A stretch of 64,000 nucleotides of DNA, taken from contig JAPZLL010000046.1 of assembly GCA_036250225.1 (NCBI GenBank), forward strand, positions 1 to 64,000. The letters run 5' to 3'. The notes under the pieces are model-generated. The model was not told the DNA's origin. It did no database searches and worked only from the letters and a program-made list of their open reading frames with translations. A program made the position numbers and the translations under genes. The stretch comes from Cercophora sp. LCS_1. Taxonomy: Eukaryota > Ascomycota > Sordariomycetes > Sordariales > Lasiosphaeriaceae. Below are positions 34,331 to 45,908 of the stretch, piece by piece (position 1 is the first letter of the stretch; the number at the start of each line of letters is the position of its first letter).

Positions 34331-35443
34331 ATGCATACCACACAGGCTCTGCTCTTGGCAGGCCTTGCCGGCCTCGTCCCTCAGGCCAACTGTGGCACGA
34401 GATATGATGCCGGTCACTTAGACCTCCTCCAGGTCCTGGGCATCAGTCGCCAGAGCCCGGTCCTCACCATCAGGTCGACTCCGGAAGTTACCGATGTCTC
34501 GGCCAGGGTCCTGACGACTATCACGATGGGTCCTGTCCAGGCTACGACTATTGCCCCTGGGGTGACCTCCCACAAGCCCGTCACCGACGAGAACTCGAGC
34601 AAGAGCGTTGAGGCTTCTACAGCCGGGGTTCTCCAGGATGAACCCCCTGTGCCGCCTCATCCTAGGCCTGCACCTCCACCTCCCGTCAATACTCATGGCG
34701 ATCCGATTCAGGTCTCGACGCACATCAATGCTCAGCAAAGCATTCCGGCTTCGACGGCTGAGGGTCTTCAGGATGAGCCTCCTGTGCCGCCTCACCCTAG
34801 ACCTGCACCTCCTCCTCCCGTCAATACTCCAAGCGATTCTTGTGCCAGCACCCAGCCCGCGCCAGAGTCCAGCGCAGATATCACGGGCCCCAGCGCTGCA
34901 ACTTGGATGCCCAACATCCCTGAGGAGACCGCATTGGATGGCTTGAGGGGAACTCAAGCGGCTATCAGCATCATCGAGGCTGTACTCCCTGTTACAAGCC
35001 CCAAGCCAACGACAGCCGCTCCTGTGACAAGCCCTAAGCCAGCACCTATCCGTCCTAAGCTCACGCAGTCTAGAGAGACCGCCGGCGATACCACGCTCTA
35101 CCCTGCGCTTCCTCCCGATGAGACCTTGAATCGTATGCCGCCCCGGGATGTGAGCCCGATCGCAACCGAGGAAACTACTTCCCCAACTGCGACCCCTGTG
35201 GACTCCAAAAAGAACAAGCCAACAAGCGAGGCAACGGTCACCGTCCTCCCGGTTAGGGCCAAGGATGCCGCTTCAACTGCCACCATCGGCCCGAGAGAGG
35301 TCAATCTCGTGGTTGGAATCGATGACACTACCTCTAGTACTGTGACTCTCGCTCCGACTCTTGAGAGGTTCCCCGTCCAGCCGACGTCACTATCGTTATT
35401 ACCACCCAACCAGATTCCACAATTCCACCAACCGCAACTCTGA
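34331..35443 (+). CDS. secreted Pro/Thr-rich protein with tandem repeat; likely frameshifted end
   Basis: A 370-aa frame with a signal peptide (MHTTQALLLAGLAGLVPQANC). It lacks any known domain and is rich in Pro, Thr, Ser and Ala. A 27-residue unit (beginning ASTA, containing LQDEPPVPPHPRPAPPPPV) occurs twice, at residues 95-121 and 140-166. The last 20 or so residues lose the protein's character. At about 35370 another frame carries on with the same style (TIVITTQPDSTIPPTATL) until a TAA at 35541. Its LERIPDSAPPKPIII unit mirrors the LERFP stretch just upstream, pointing to a one-base indel. Such proteins are usually wall-associated and heavily O-glycosylated. Function unknown. Confidence 0.65.
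   Translation: MHTTQALLLAGLAGLVPQANCGTRYDAGHLDLLQVLGISRQSPVLTIRSTPEVTDVSARVLTTITMGPVQATTIAPGVTSHKPVTDENSSKSVEASTAGVLQDEPPVPPHPRPAPPPPVNTHGDPIQVSTHINAQQSIPASTAEGLQDEPPVPPHPRPAPPPPVNTPSDSCASTQPAPESSADITGPSAATWMPNIPEETALDGLRGTQAAISIIEAVLPVTSPKPTTAAPVTSPKPAPIRPKLTQSRETAGDTTLYPALPPDETLNRMPPRDVSPIATEETTSPTATPVDSKKNKPTSEATVTVLPVRAKDAASTATIGPREVNLVVGIDDTTSSTVTLAPTLERFPVQPTSLSLLPPNQIPQFHQPQL
34613..34828 (+). repeat. two-copy coding minisatellite in the Pro-rich gene
   Basis: Two 81-base units (34613-34693 and 34748-34828) encode nearly identical 27-residue segments with a 54-base spacer, giving a 135-base period. Such repeats often vary in copy number between isolates. Confidence 0.8.
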
Positions 35444-35541
35444 CTCTCGAGAGGATTCCGGACTCAGCCCCGCCCAAGCCTATCATTATTACCAGCCAAC
35501 CAGACGCCGCCAGACCACCAGCTGCAACTCTGACCCAGTAA
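35369..35541 (+). other. out-of-frame continuation of the Pro-rich gene
   Basis: In the -1 frame relative to the preceding gene, Thr/Pro-rich coding character continues for about 55 codons. A GTAAGA at the end could be a donor site leading to an acceptor near 35668. A Cys-rich stretch (CVKASCEGECVDMDCEDAC) lies in yet another frame just after. Whether any of this is translated is unclear. Confidence 0.4.
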
Positions 35542-36798
35542 GAGGCGCTGCGTGAAGGCGAGCTGCGAGGGGGAATGCGTCGATATGGATTGCGAGGATG
35601 CTTGCTTGCATGTTGAGATCGATTACACACGCACCGTACCTAGTTCATGTCGGTTGACTGACTTCTAGTTTCTGCTGGTGAGGAGCAAGGCGGACCTGTG
35701 TAGTTCGAGCATTGTTGTGAGTAGATCCGGCTGGTGAGCGAGGGAATTTATCCTCGAGGGTAGATGCGGTGAGAGATGGGGTCGTGGCACGGTTTCTTGG
35801 GGTTTCGTGGGTTACTTTTGAGTTTGGTGTGACGGGCCGGCCGCCAGTTGTGAGATCGGAGATGTGGGGCCGGTCAAATGTGGGGCCGCATCCGGCCGGA
35901 GAACTCGGGGGTAGTTGCTAGTACCCTAGCAAGCATCGTTGACTTCCAGCCAGTTTATTAAATTCTTGCATTAGATCTGATCAAGTGGTGATTTTCAATC
36001 ATCGGGTATATGTCGTCTGGTCCCTGAGGCTTCCCCTCGCTGGTGGGTGGGCCGCTGCCCTCGCATCGCCAACCCAACACCCGGCAAAGGCTTTGGTGTT
36101 TCCTGCCCTTTCTTTTTGGCTTTCGGGATAATTTCGCATAAAAGAGGACGGCAACGCTAAGCTGAACAAGCGCCCGATAGACTTTCGCTTAGAGAGGGGG
36201 TTGTTTCATATTCTTCGCGGTTTCCTTGGTTGAGCCCCCAGGGCGAAGGGCGAGGTAGGAGGAGATGTGGCGCCGCCCTTGGCCTTTTCTATGGCACGTG
36301 GCCCTCAGCGAGACCTCTAAGATGGTCTCCTCATGAATAAAGACGGGTGTTCACATTATGGGTTGTGTTCTTGGTCTGCGGGTTGAACATCGAACCACCA
36401 GGGCCAAGGGACACTTCCTCTTGTTCCCTCCTCCGGGGTAGCCAGACTCGGACAAAGTGGAGACGCCACACGTGAACGCCTCAACGCCTGGCACCTCCTG
36501 CTGCTTTCGGTTGCCACGTTCCTTCCTCCAAGTCCTTCGGTCCATGGAAGATCTGCACGAGGCCCCCGATGGAAACGAATCGAAGAGGCACGGGGTCCTC
36601 CTCGCTCGTAGAGGGAAAGAACGAAACGTTTGAACAAGTGCTGGTGGTTCTTCGCGCACGAGGATAAAAGGTTGTCTTTCTCTTCTCTTCCAGCTCTCTC
36701 CTCTCTCCTCTTCCATCACCCAGCCTTCATCCCTTCACATCCCGATCCAACAGCTCCAACCAGCTCAGCACAAACACCGGTCACTTCTTATTTTTGCA
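35542..36798. other. intergenic, promoter of the duplicated-Cys gene
   Basis: Apart from the short Cys-rich frame just after 35541, no gene is seen. A C/T-rich stretch (36675-36780) lies directly before the next start and fits its leader. Confidence 0.5.
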
Positions 36799-37438
36799 AT
36801 GGCCAACCTCAAGCTCTTTGTTGTTGCTTTCGTTGCTTTTATGGCGACCCAAGTCATCGGTAGCTGCCTGACTGGCAGAGACGGCCTCAGGAACTGGGGC
36901 ACCTACTGCTGCGAGTCGGCATGCGACCATTGCATGGGCTTCACCTGCTCAAACGGCCATGGCTGCGAGGATTTCAGCAGCGTGAGTCTTCTCCCCTGTC
37001 TTTTCTTCGGTACCCTCTAACACACCCAACCGTAGCACTGGAACTGTTGCAAGCCGAACGCCACCAACGCGCCCCCTTTCTTCACGGAGATCGACAGCTC
37101 CCTCTTCACTAGAGCTGGTCTGATTGCCATCGAGGCCGCTGCCGCCAAGCCTGCGGACCCGACTGAGGAGCGCATGGAACTCCTCGCCTCCAAGTACCGG
37201 TGTTGCAAGGCTGGGTGCACCAAGTGCTCGGTGCTTGAGGCGTGCACTGCTGACAAGTGTCTCAATTCCAAGAAGGTAAGGTCTCCCTCTCTCTCCAACA
37301 GACTCATCAGCTAACGGGTAGCAGGCCAATTGCTGCCAGGTCGCGACCATGTCAAACACCACCCACAGCATCTACCTCAACTCGAATGGCGAGGCTGTTG
37401 AGCTGCTCGATGAAGAGGCCTTCGACGCTCTCGGTTAG
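36799..37438 (+). CDS. secreted protein of two duplicated Cys modules
   Basis: Three exons (36799-36981, 37036-37275, 37325-37438) with 54- and 49-nt introns give 178 aa. Residues 1-21 are a signal peptide. Two related modules follow. In module 1 the Cys run is CC-x3-C-x2-C-x4-C-x5-C-x8-CC (YCCESACDHC... to HWNCC). Module 2 has CC-x3-C-x2-C-x5-C-x4-C-x7-CC (YRCCKAGCTKC... to ANCC). An Ala/Glu-rich helix-like linker of about 45 residues joins them, and each module is split by an intron at the same place, just before the final CC. The second acceptor is a TAG-CAG tandem, so one Gln may be included or skipped. I know no family with this pattern. It is probably a secreted effector or wall-binding protein. 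Confidence 0.78.
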
Positions 37439-38550
37439 GCGATTGAGTCTTCCACCCTATCATCACTGGCGCAACAAAGAGTCCGGGGAGGGTCTACCGT
37501 TCGGGACGGCTGGCACAAGGTTTCACCAAGGCTCTCTTATTGACAAGGTGCACGGCGGTGGCACAAGGATGTTAGTTGTATTTCTTTGAGATGTCATTGC
37601 TCAATGGGCAGTAGATACTCAGTCGCGCATATGGTCCATAGAACAGCAATTTGAGACCGCAAACTTGCGCTTGACTCACTTTCTTCCGACTGGTGCGTGT
37701 ACCGGAAAATGAGGCAAAGTCTCCGATGCCTAGCGTGTCCAAGTCATGCAACGCACGGAGGTATTCCACGTGTGCGTCGGACCCTGGGAATGGTGCGGAT
37801 AAGGCGGCATATGTGTTGTTGCACTCTGGTAAAGGCCCCTAATTGCATCAATAGCCTCCGCGGGTATGGCTTTGATCGTCCTCCATCTGTCCACCACGTA
37901 CTCTTTGTGCTGATGATTGTCATTGACAGACCCCAAAGCCGCGCCAATCCTCTCGCTCAACCGGGTATGCCACAGCACCTCTTCATTCTACGACATTTCC
38001 TTGGCCCCTTTACCCAAGCGCATCGAGTCTTCTTGGCCAGTCCCAAGGACCGAGAAACACCATACTCCCACATCTCCACATTCCCCTCACCCGCGCCGCA
38101 ACAATTACCCAAACCACCACACGTCATCGTTTCCGACCCAGGCCGCGGTACCGAGCCTCACGAACATGTTCGCAGCTCCATCAGCATTTATATTTGCCCC
38201 TTGGCGTCAGGTGGGTGTCATGTTGGTTTGGCCAACCCGGAAGGAAGCAGAGCCTGCCCAGCGCGTGCAGTCCAGACAGATACTATAGGGGCTCTTTGGG
38301 GAAGAACGGAGAAACACCCTGTCGCCCCGGATGGGGGAGACACTTTGTTATATTGGTCGACGGAAGGAAATGATTTATGCCGCCAATGGGAAGGCGCGTC
38401 GGGGTTTTTTGGCGGGTGTTGTTCTGGGGCGATGTTATTCGTGCGCTTCATTTTTTTGGTCTCCTGTGGTACCAAAGAGGATTTTGGGGGCTCTATATGG
38501 GAAAATGGGCAGGGTGTTTTATCCGTACCGTATTGGAGCGGGACAGGGGC

Positions 38551-38556
38551 GGCTAA
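38551..38556 (+). promoter_or_regulatory. GGCTAA, XlnR/Xyr1-type site
   Basis: GGCTAA is the core sequence bound by the xylanase activators XlnR/Xyr1/XLR-1. It lies about 370 bases upstream of the GH10 start. A CTGGGG that fits the CreA/CRE1 SYGGRG consensus lies about 125 bases further upstream. Hexamers occur by chance, so support comes from context only. Confidence 0.4.
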
Positions 38557-38831
38557 GATGTTGGAAAATTGGGGGAATGGACAAGGGATGGTGGTTTGGA
38601 GACGAGCTGTGAGGCGTTTGCGGGGCCCCGCAGTCAATCACGGGTGCCCGTGGGTTCTGGGGGAACGGGAGCAGTGGCCTTGGCCCCAGTTTTTTTCCTG
38701 GTACCACAATTTTTCTTGGGGTTCAATATCGTCAGGTACGGAGACACGGAGGGAGCAGTTTCGGGGCAAATGGGGGGTTTTCTTCGTGGTTGGGATTTGA
38801 GTGCCGAGGTGGGGGCGTTTGTCTGGTTTGT

Positions 38832-38839
38832 TATATATA
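38832..38839 (+). promoter_or_regulatory. TATA box of the xylanase gene
   Basis: TATATATA about 90 bases before the start codon. Confidence 0.55.
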
Positions 38840-38927
38840 CTGCGTCGTGTCCGTTATTTGGTTTTTGGACATCCGGGATTTTTCTTGTTTGTCACCCTGT
38901 TTTTGTTCTGCTCGCAGTTCGGCAACC

Positions 38928-39959
38928 ATGAAAGCCGGTCTTATCACCCTCCTGGCGCCTTTGGCGACCATGGCCATGCCCGCCAACGTCGAGCCGCGAC
39001 AGGCGACCGAGAGCATTGACAAGCTCTTCAAGGCCAAAGGCAAGCTCTATTTCGGCGCTTGTACGGATCAGGGGCTGCTTGGGCGCGGCAAGAACGCGGC
39101 TATCATCGAGGCCAACTTTGGCGCCGTCACGCCCGAGAACAGCATGAAGTGGCAGAGTCTGCAAAACCAGAAGGGCACCTACACCTGGGGCCAGGCCGAC
39201 TACCTCGTCAACTGGGCGACTGAGCGCAACAAGACCATCCGCGGACACACCTTTGTCTGGCACTCGCAGCTTGCGAGTTGGGTGAGCAATGTCCGCAGCA
39301 AGCCCGATCTCACCAAGGTCATTGAGGACCACATCAATACCGTCATGAAGCGGTACGCCGGCAAGATCTACGGCTGGGTGAGTGCTCCGCAAATTCTGGG
39401 GCGAGATGACGCCTGACAATTGTAGGATGTCATCAACGAGATGTTCAACGAGGACGGCACCCTCCGCCAGTCCGTCTTCTCTCAGGTCCTCGGCGAGGAC
39501 TTTGTCGGCCTCGCGTTCCGCACCGCTCGCGCCGCCGATCCCACCGCCAAGCTCTACATCAACGACTACAACCTCGACCGCCCCGACCACGCCAAGCTCA
39601 CCCGCGGCATGGTCGCCAACGTCAAGAAGTGGGTCGCCGCCGGCATCCCCATCGACGGCATTGGCACGCAGGGCCATCTCCAGTCCGGCCAGGGCGCCGC
39701 CCTCGCGCAGGCCATCAAGGCGCTCGCTGCCGTCGACGTCAAGGAGGTCGCTGTCACCGAGCTCGACATCCAGAACAACAACTCGAATGATTACGTCGCT
39801 GTTGTCAACGGGTGTCTCCAGGAGCCCAAGTGCGTTGGCATCACCGTCTGGGGTGTTCGTGACCAGGACTCGTGGAGGCCGCAGGGCAACCCGCTCCTGT
39901 TCGACACCAATTATAATGCCAAGGCCAACTACAATGCTATTGTCAATGCGCTGAAGTAA
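38928..39959 (+). CDS. GH10 endo-1,4-beta-xylanase
   Basis: Two exons (38928-39377, 39426-39959) give 327 aa, the size of a single-domain GH10 enzyme without a carbohydrate-binding module. A signal peptide (MKAGLITLLAPLATMAMP) is followed by the (beta/alpha)8 barrel. Landmarks are NSMKWQ, RGHTFVWHSQ, the acid/base Glu155 in WDVINE (the intron falls between the W and the D), and the nucleophile Glu262 in VTELDI. The end WGVRDQDSWRPQ...PLLFDTNYNAK is typical of the family. The enzyme is secreted and hydrolyses xylan in plant cell walls. The upstream GGCTAA and TATA elements fit xylan-inducible control. A longer frame extends upstream, but the signal peptide fixes this ATG. Confidence 0.96.
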
Positions 39960-40482
39960 GCGCCGGTTGGCCGAGGGAGGAAAATTGGGGGTGTTTTGTA
40001 TATAAATGGGGTTTCATTTCACATAGCGCGGCAGTGGTGGCATGGAGATGTGTAAATACGACGAATGGGATTTTTTGGACAGTTGACAGGTAAACGCAAT
40101 CTTGTAATTGTACGTGAGGTGACCTGCCAGTTCTCGTGTGCCAACTTCTTGTCACCAATTTTCCAAGGGCAGACACCACTGCCAAGCAGCTGGCCGCCAG
40201 TCTTAGCGCTAGGAAATTGGAAAGCGCGACTACGAAATGCTCCTTAAATTGGAGTCCGACCGCCAATGCCGTTTGCACTTTGTCGCTCACGCGAGCACCA
40301 GGCACAGACACACAACTCTGGCACCCAGAGCCTTGCCATTCGGTGGGGCACATCCAGCTTGCAGTCTTCCCAGTGCTCGAAGCTTTCCCGGTCAGTTTTT
40401 GAATCATTAATCGCTCTCGCGCTCCTTGAAACTGCCTTGCAGAATCAATTTCAAAACTCGGGGGCACCAGGTACCGAACTCA
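39960..40482. other. intergenic (convergent 3' ends)
   Basis: 3' flanks of the xylanase and the NACHT-ankyrin-SPRY genes, which converge here. Nothing else is seen. Confidence 0.5.
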
Positions 40483-43400
40483 TCAAACCACGGTCCCCTC
40501 GTCCGAAGCCTCCTGCTCCTTTTCAGCAACTACCTTCTCCCTGCCCAGCGTCACCGTCGAACCCTCTCCCTGTCCCGACTCCTTGCCTACAGCCCCAGAC
40601 TCGACCTCCTCCTCCTCCTCCTCCTCCCCCTCTTCCTCTTCCTCCTCCTCATCCGGCCGCTTCCACTTGAACGGCTCCGTCCCGAAATTCGTCTCCAGAG
40701 CCACCTTCTCACACAACCCAACAACTGGGAACAATCTTCCCTCAACATTCGACATGGTGAAATCCAGCCTCTCTCCATTCAGCGTCCACCACATCTCCTT
40801 TTTGGACAAATCCACCCCGCACCCGACCGTATCGCCCGGACCGTACTTGCTCCGCGAAGAGATGGCGAAGCCATTCTCCTTGCTGGTAAAGAAGCCGCCG
40901 TCATCAGCATGGTACGCCCACGATTTCGCCGTCGGCGCGACGCCCTTCGGCGGCCACCCCGGGAACTGGATCACCCCACCGCCAATCGTACAAAATCCAA
41001 CAGCCACAATCGGGTTAGGCTTCTCCTGCCGAAACGCATGATCCGTCGCTTCGCCTACATCTTTGAGCGTCACTTCGAAATAATACTGCCCCAGCCCGGC
41101 GGGCAATGGTCTATCGCTCGACACGCACACGCGCTCGCCGCTCGTGTGGATGATGCTTGTGCCGGTGTCCAAAATGCTTTTGGCGCCCGAGGCGGTGGTT
41201 GCCGGGAACGAAGTCGCCCAGCGCGACGGCAGGAGGCCAAGCCATGCTGCTTGAAGCTTGAGGAAGTCGACGGCTGCTTTGTGGCCGAAATCGCGAGCGA
41301 GCTCAAGGGGAGTCCAGCCGTATTGGTCTCGCCGGCTAAGGTCCGCGTTGAAGCGGCGGAGTTGTTTCAGGAGGCGAACGGACCCGTTGGCTGCGCAGGC
41401 GGCGATGAGCTCGACGTCTGGGGAGGCGGCGATTGGGTCCAGGGCGATGAGGCGCGAGATAATGTCCTCGTAGCCTGGGTCTGAGGAGATGGACCAGCGG
41501 GAACTATGAGATGTCAGCCTTCTGCCAGAGACAAGTGAGGGGCAAGATGGTGACGAAACAACCGGACACTAAAGCTGGCTGGCGCCGCTTCGGTAGTATT
41601 GAAAGGTACGTACTATGCAAGGTTTAGAGCGGTGCATGCTTTGGTGTCTGGGAGGCTGATAGTTGGACCAGGAACAGCGGAGAGAAGAAGCTTGACGGTG
41701 CTTAAGCGGCCGTGCCATGCGGCACGGTGGAGAGGCGTCTGTCCCTTCTTGAGATCCGGCGTGTTGAGGTGAAGCGACTCTGGATCCGAGGCAGAGAGCG
41801 CAATGAGCTTCGATACGACGTCGTCGTAACCACGATCAGCGGCCTGGCGCAAAGGAGTTCTGTTGCTCTTGGTTGGTCGGTTAATCTCCTTGAAGGGGAT
41901 ATTCTTTGCGACTAGCGCATCCAGCAGCAAGATGGCCGTGGCTTGGTCTCGTCCCTGGCAAGCGCAGAAGAAGGGAGTGTGGTCACGTTTGTCGGGCAGG
42001 TTGATCTCCAGCTCGAAGGGCGATTTGGGGTCGGCGGCGTATTCGAGGAACACCTTGGTACAGGCAGCGGGCCCATCGCCCTTCTTGGTCCTCGCTGCGT
42101 AGAGAAACGCGGTCTCTCCGAATCTGTTTACGATGTTGGGGTTTGAGCCGGCTTGGAGGAGAAACTTGGCAAGTTCGGCATGCCCACCAATGGAGGCTTC
42201 GGCCAACGCCGTGTCGCCTATGTGATCAAGGTCGTCGATTTCGGATACATCGGCCTTTACAATCGCCTTGACGATATCGAGTTCGCCAAACAGACTGGCT
42301 GACTGCAGCGGCCGTATCGAGTTGGAATCATCAGCGTTGACATCGGCGCCCTTGGCGATAAAGGCCTCGAGGAGCGGCTGCGGGACTTCGCGGCGGAAAA
42401 CCAGATAGTGAAGCGGCGTTGTCTGAAAGCTGTTCTTGGCGTTGATACCAGCGCCCCTTTCGACGAGGAGATCCAGAACCTTGGGGTCGGTGCCGTGGAT
42501 CGCCAGGTAATGGATTGCTTCGTCCTTTGACTCTTCCGCGTCCTTCAACTGGACATCGGCGCCGTGATCGAGCATCAACTGAACGGTTTCAACGCTGCAG
42601 TCTTTGATCATCCAAAGATGGAAGGCCGGGATCTGGAAGTGCTCCTGGTAGTTGAGGTCGCCGCCTTTCTCCAAGAGAAGCTTGAGAATGATTCGATTGT
42701 TCCCTGACAGGGCTGCCGCCTGCACCGCCGTCATTTTGCGGGAACTGGCGGGCACGTTTGGGTCCACACCTTCGCCTAGGAGGTGTGTCGTCCAGCTTTC
42801 CAGGCCTAAGTATGTGGCCACATGGAGAGGGGGAAATCGAGCCGTCGTCTTCCTCAACCACTGGCCGCGGTCGTAGTACTTAGACTGCCAGGCATAAAAG
42901 GCCTCGGACGATGTAAACTTGTCGAGTTCCGTCATGAGGGCCTGCCAGTTTTCGTTGGTCTTCCTTTCTTCGACCGGCCAAAGCGCTTCGGCCTTTTGCA
43001 TGTGCAACGGCCAAAATTGCAGTTCGTAGCGCACCTGCCACCACTCTGACCAGTCGAAATCGCCGTCTCGTCCTTCGCCTTCTTCGTCTTCTTGAGTGCC
43101 CTCTTCCTCTTGGTCTTCATCATCCATGGAAACGTCGGTATCGTAGCCGGAGTCGTCGTCTTCTGGCTTTACTTCCTCTTCCGCCGCTGCTGCTGGGGCA
43201 GCTGTTGCGGCGAGGTCGATCGGCCCATCAACCTTGGCTGTATCGGAATCGTTGGGCTTGTCCGAAGGACTGTTGACCTCCGCAGGAAAGCCTCCTTCAA
43301 CAGTATTCGCTGCATCGGCGGCTTCAGGGGCAGTCTGGTTGGTTTCAGGCGCCGCGTTCTCAGTCGCCGTTGTGTCGTCGGCTTTCTCCTCGGCCACGGA

Positions 43401-45908
43401 CTCGGATGTTTCCTCTGGCTTCTTGGCGTCAAGACCAGCCCTCCTCTGAAACAGAGGATGGTTGATATGGCGAAGACAAGTGAGAGCAATTTGAAGGTGG
43501 CCTTCTTTAGGGCTGATCGCAAGAGTCGTAGCCTCGGCAATGGGTCCCTGGCACCGAGCGCAGAGGGCACAATCAGGTTTCTCGACTTCGTCAGTCTTTG
43601 GCTCTTCCTTTTGACTGAAGCAGAAGTCCTCAATGCGCATCCTGTCCCGCACATAGACGGAATAATCGTCATCGCCAGAGTCGAGAAGCTCAAAGAACGG
43701 ACCACTTGCGCCTCGAAGCTGCTCGATCTCGACCCTTGAAGGGGCCTGAAAGCCTGGTTTCTGTTCCGTCCCGGGCGCGACGTCATCTGGGTTGCCGTAC
43801 GCATTGTTGAAGACGTCCAGGATCTCACTTGCTCGCGGCTCTCGACCCTCGGTCTGGAGGAGGGACCACGTGAGAGCGGTACGGAGGAGATCGACATAGT
43901 TGGGACTCATTTTCCGCAGCTCATTGGTGTAGGTGTCGTTGATACCTCCGGGGAGAGCTTCCAGACGCTTGGAGAGAGGTCTTTGGAAGGGCTCCTTGAT
44001 GAAAGGAATGGCGACAGTGGTCAGGTAGTCGAAGCGGAAGCCGGCTTTTTCGACAATCTTGGTCTTGGCCTCTTCTTTCTCGGCCGTGGAGAGACCACGG
44101 ACACCCTCTAGGGCTGCTGCCAACGTGGTTTCGATGTCGACCGCGTTGCCATCAGCCATGTCAATAAAGTTGCCATTCTGTAGCTTGCTGAAGAAGCGAC
44201 TCGACGCCCCGCACCCCACAAGAACTTGGAACCGGATGCCGGCTCCCAAAGTCAGCTGCGTCGTGTCGTCAACAAGCTCAGTCAATCTTTCATGCAGGAG
44301 CCCCTGGTCGTCATCCGAGAGAGAGGTCCTGTCAACGCCGTCGACAACCAGGATGACGCTCTTTTTGAGGCTCACAGCAATGCGAGCGAATGCGTCGGCA
44401 AAGTCGGGGCCTTCGTTCTCAGGCTTGACCGTCTTGAGGTTTCCGATTAACTTGGCTGTCTTGGTCTGCTTCTGCGACTTGTCCTTTTGGGCCTTGTTGT
44501 TGACAAAGACTTCGTTGCATGCCTCCAGAAGTGCCTCGTTCTTGGCTTCGGCAGCTTCCCGATACAACATTGAAAGTAGGGTGTGGCAGATGGAGTCGGC
44601 CGTGTACGTCTGGGCCTGGCTTCCCGCTTCGGTCTTGACGGCTGTGCTACACGACAGGTAGAGCAAGAACTTGCCGGCTTGATCGTTTTGGCCAAGCCGT
44701 TCGACGACTGATGCAATCATGACGGATTTCCCGGTGCCTAGACGCGTCAGAGGACACTCGTAGCGGGTGTGAGCTTGGCTCACCTTCCTGGCCTGTGATG
44801 CAGAACATGTCACTGGTCTTGGCCTCCGGATCCTCCCATTGTTGGTAAACGGCCCACTCAAACATCCACCGACAAGTCCCATCGTGCCTAGCGTCAATGG
44901 CATACCCAAGCGCCGCATCTGTCCCCTTCATGGGCTTCAGTGCAGCCTGGTTCTCGTTGTATCTCTGCAGCGCATAATCCCACCTCGTCTTCTCCTTTGT
45001 CGAAGCCTTGATCGCCTCGACGCCCTTAAGCAACGCATCAAGCCGCGCATTGCTCTCCTGCTGCCACTCCTCCTGCTTCTTCTGCAGCCCCTGAATCGAG
45101 TTCACAGCACCCGCAATATCCCCCAACACATTCGCCACGCCCTCAAGCTGCGTCAACGTCTTGTCCTGGAAAGCCCCCTGACTCTCCTCCAAAATCTTCT
45201 TCTTCAACTCGGCAATCGTCCCCAACTTACTCTCAAACTTGTTCTTACTCGTCCCAATCAAATCCTTGAACCCATGCTTGAACCTTGTCAAGGTGCCGGC
45301 CGTCAAATGCCGCTTGATCGCAAACGAAAACTCCAGCACGGCCGTATACGACGCCACGACGTCCTGAAACAGCTTATCAACAAGTGCGCTCGCTTTCCAG
45401 CCTGGCTTCGAGCGCTCGTCGTACAAACGATCATAGTGCCGCACAATGATCATGATCTCGCTGATATCGCTCAGGCCGGATCCGAACAGGTTGTACAGCT
45501 CGTAGTTGGATTGGATCGCGGATAGGGTGATTTTCACCGCGAACCAGGCTAGGCCGACGGATTCGGGGGCGCCTTCCATTAGGGTGTTGCCGGCGGAGAC
45601 AAAGTTGTTGATGTTGCCGAGGATGTTGTTGATCCAGGATTGGGGGATTGTTATGCCCTCGGCTAGTTTTTTGGAGGAGTACTGGGGGTGTCAGTATGGG
45701 GATTTGCGGTTGGGAATGTGGGAGATGATACCTTTTTGCTTGCATCATTGGCGAGACTCTCGGCTGCGTCTCTGGCGTCGGTCGGGTCGGCGCGTTGACG
45801 AAGGAATTCGTCTAGAAGGAGACGATCTTTCTCATCGCGGTAGCGGTCTTCGGTTGCCTTGCGGAATTCGCGGAGGGACTGTTTGTAGAGGGATTCGGGG
45901 TGCGCCAT
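40483..45908 (-). CDS. NACHT-ankyrin-SPRY NLR-like receptor
   Basis: Four exons (45908-45732, 45681-44784, 44737-41614, 41503-40483), all in frame, give 1,739 aa. Residues 1-350 form a helical N-terminal domain of the kind found in fungal STAND proteins, with the GAPESVGLAWFAVK segment. The exon 2/3 junction completes a Walker A motif, GQEGTGKS (356-363). VILVVDGVD (about 486-494) is Walker B. A long acidic, Ala-rich linker (about 800-950) precedes an ankyrin block (about 985-1490) of roughly twelve to fourteen units. A SPRY domain (about 1510-1670, starting LDTGTSIIHTS) follows, then a Glu-run tail. Fungal NLR-like proteins with NACHT and repeat domains act in non-self recognition and regulated cell death. 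Ligand and output here are not known. It is intact. Confidence 0.9.
40605..40650. repeat. CTC trinucleotide repeat coding poly-Glu
   Basis: An imperfect (CTC)n run encodes the Glu-rich tail after the SPRY domain on the minus strand. It is likely to vary in length between isolates. Confidence 0.8.

Larger units (their letters stand above)
37439..38927. other. long upstream region of the xylanase gene
   Basis: Open frames here (for example 37697-38800) span G-rich sequence with no protein character. The region holds candidate xylanase control sites listed separately. Confidence 0.5.

Noticed and set aside
37697..38800. A 367-codon open frame upstream of the xylanase
   Set aside because: Runs through G-rich promoter sequence, has no domain character, and contains the xylanase control elements.
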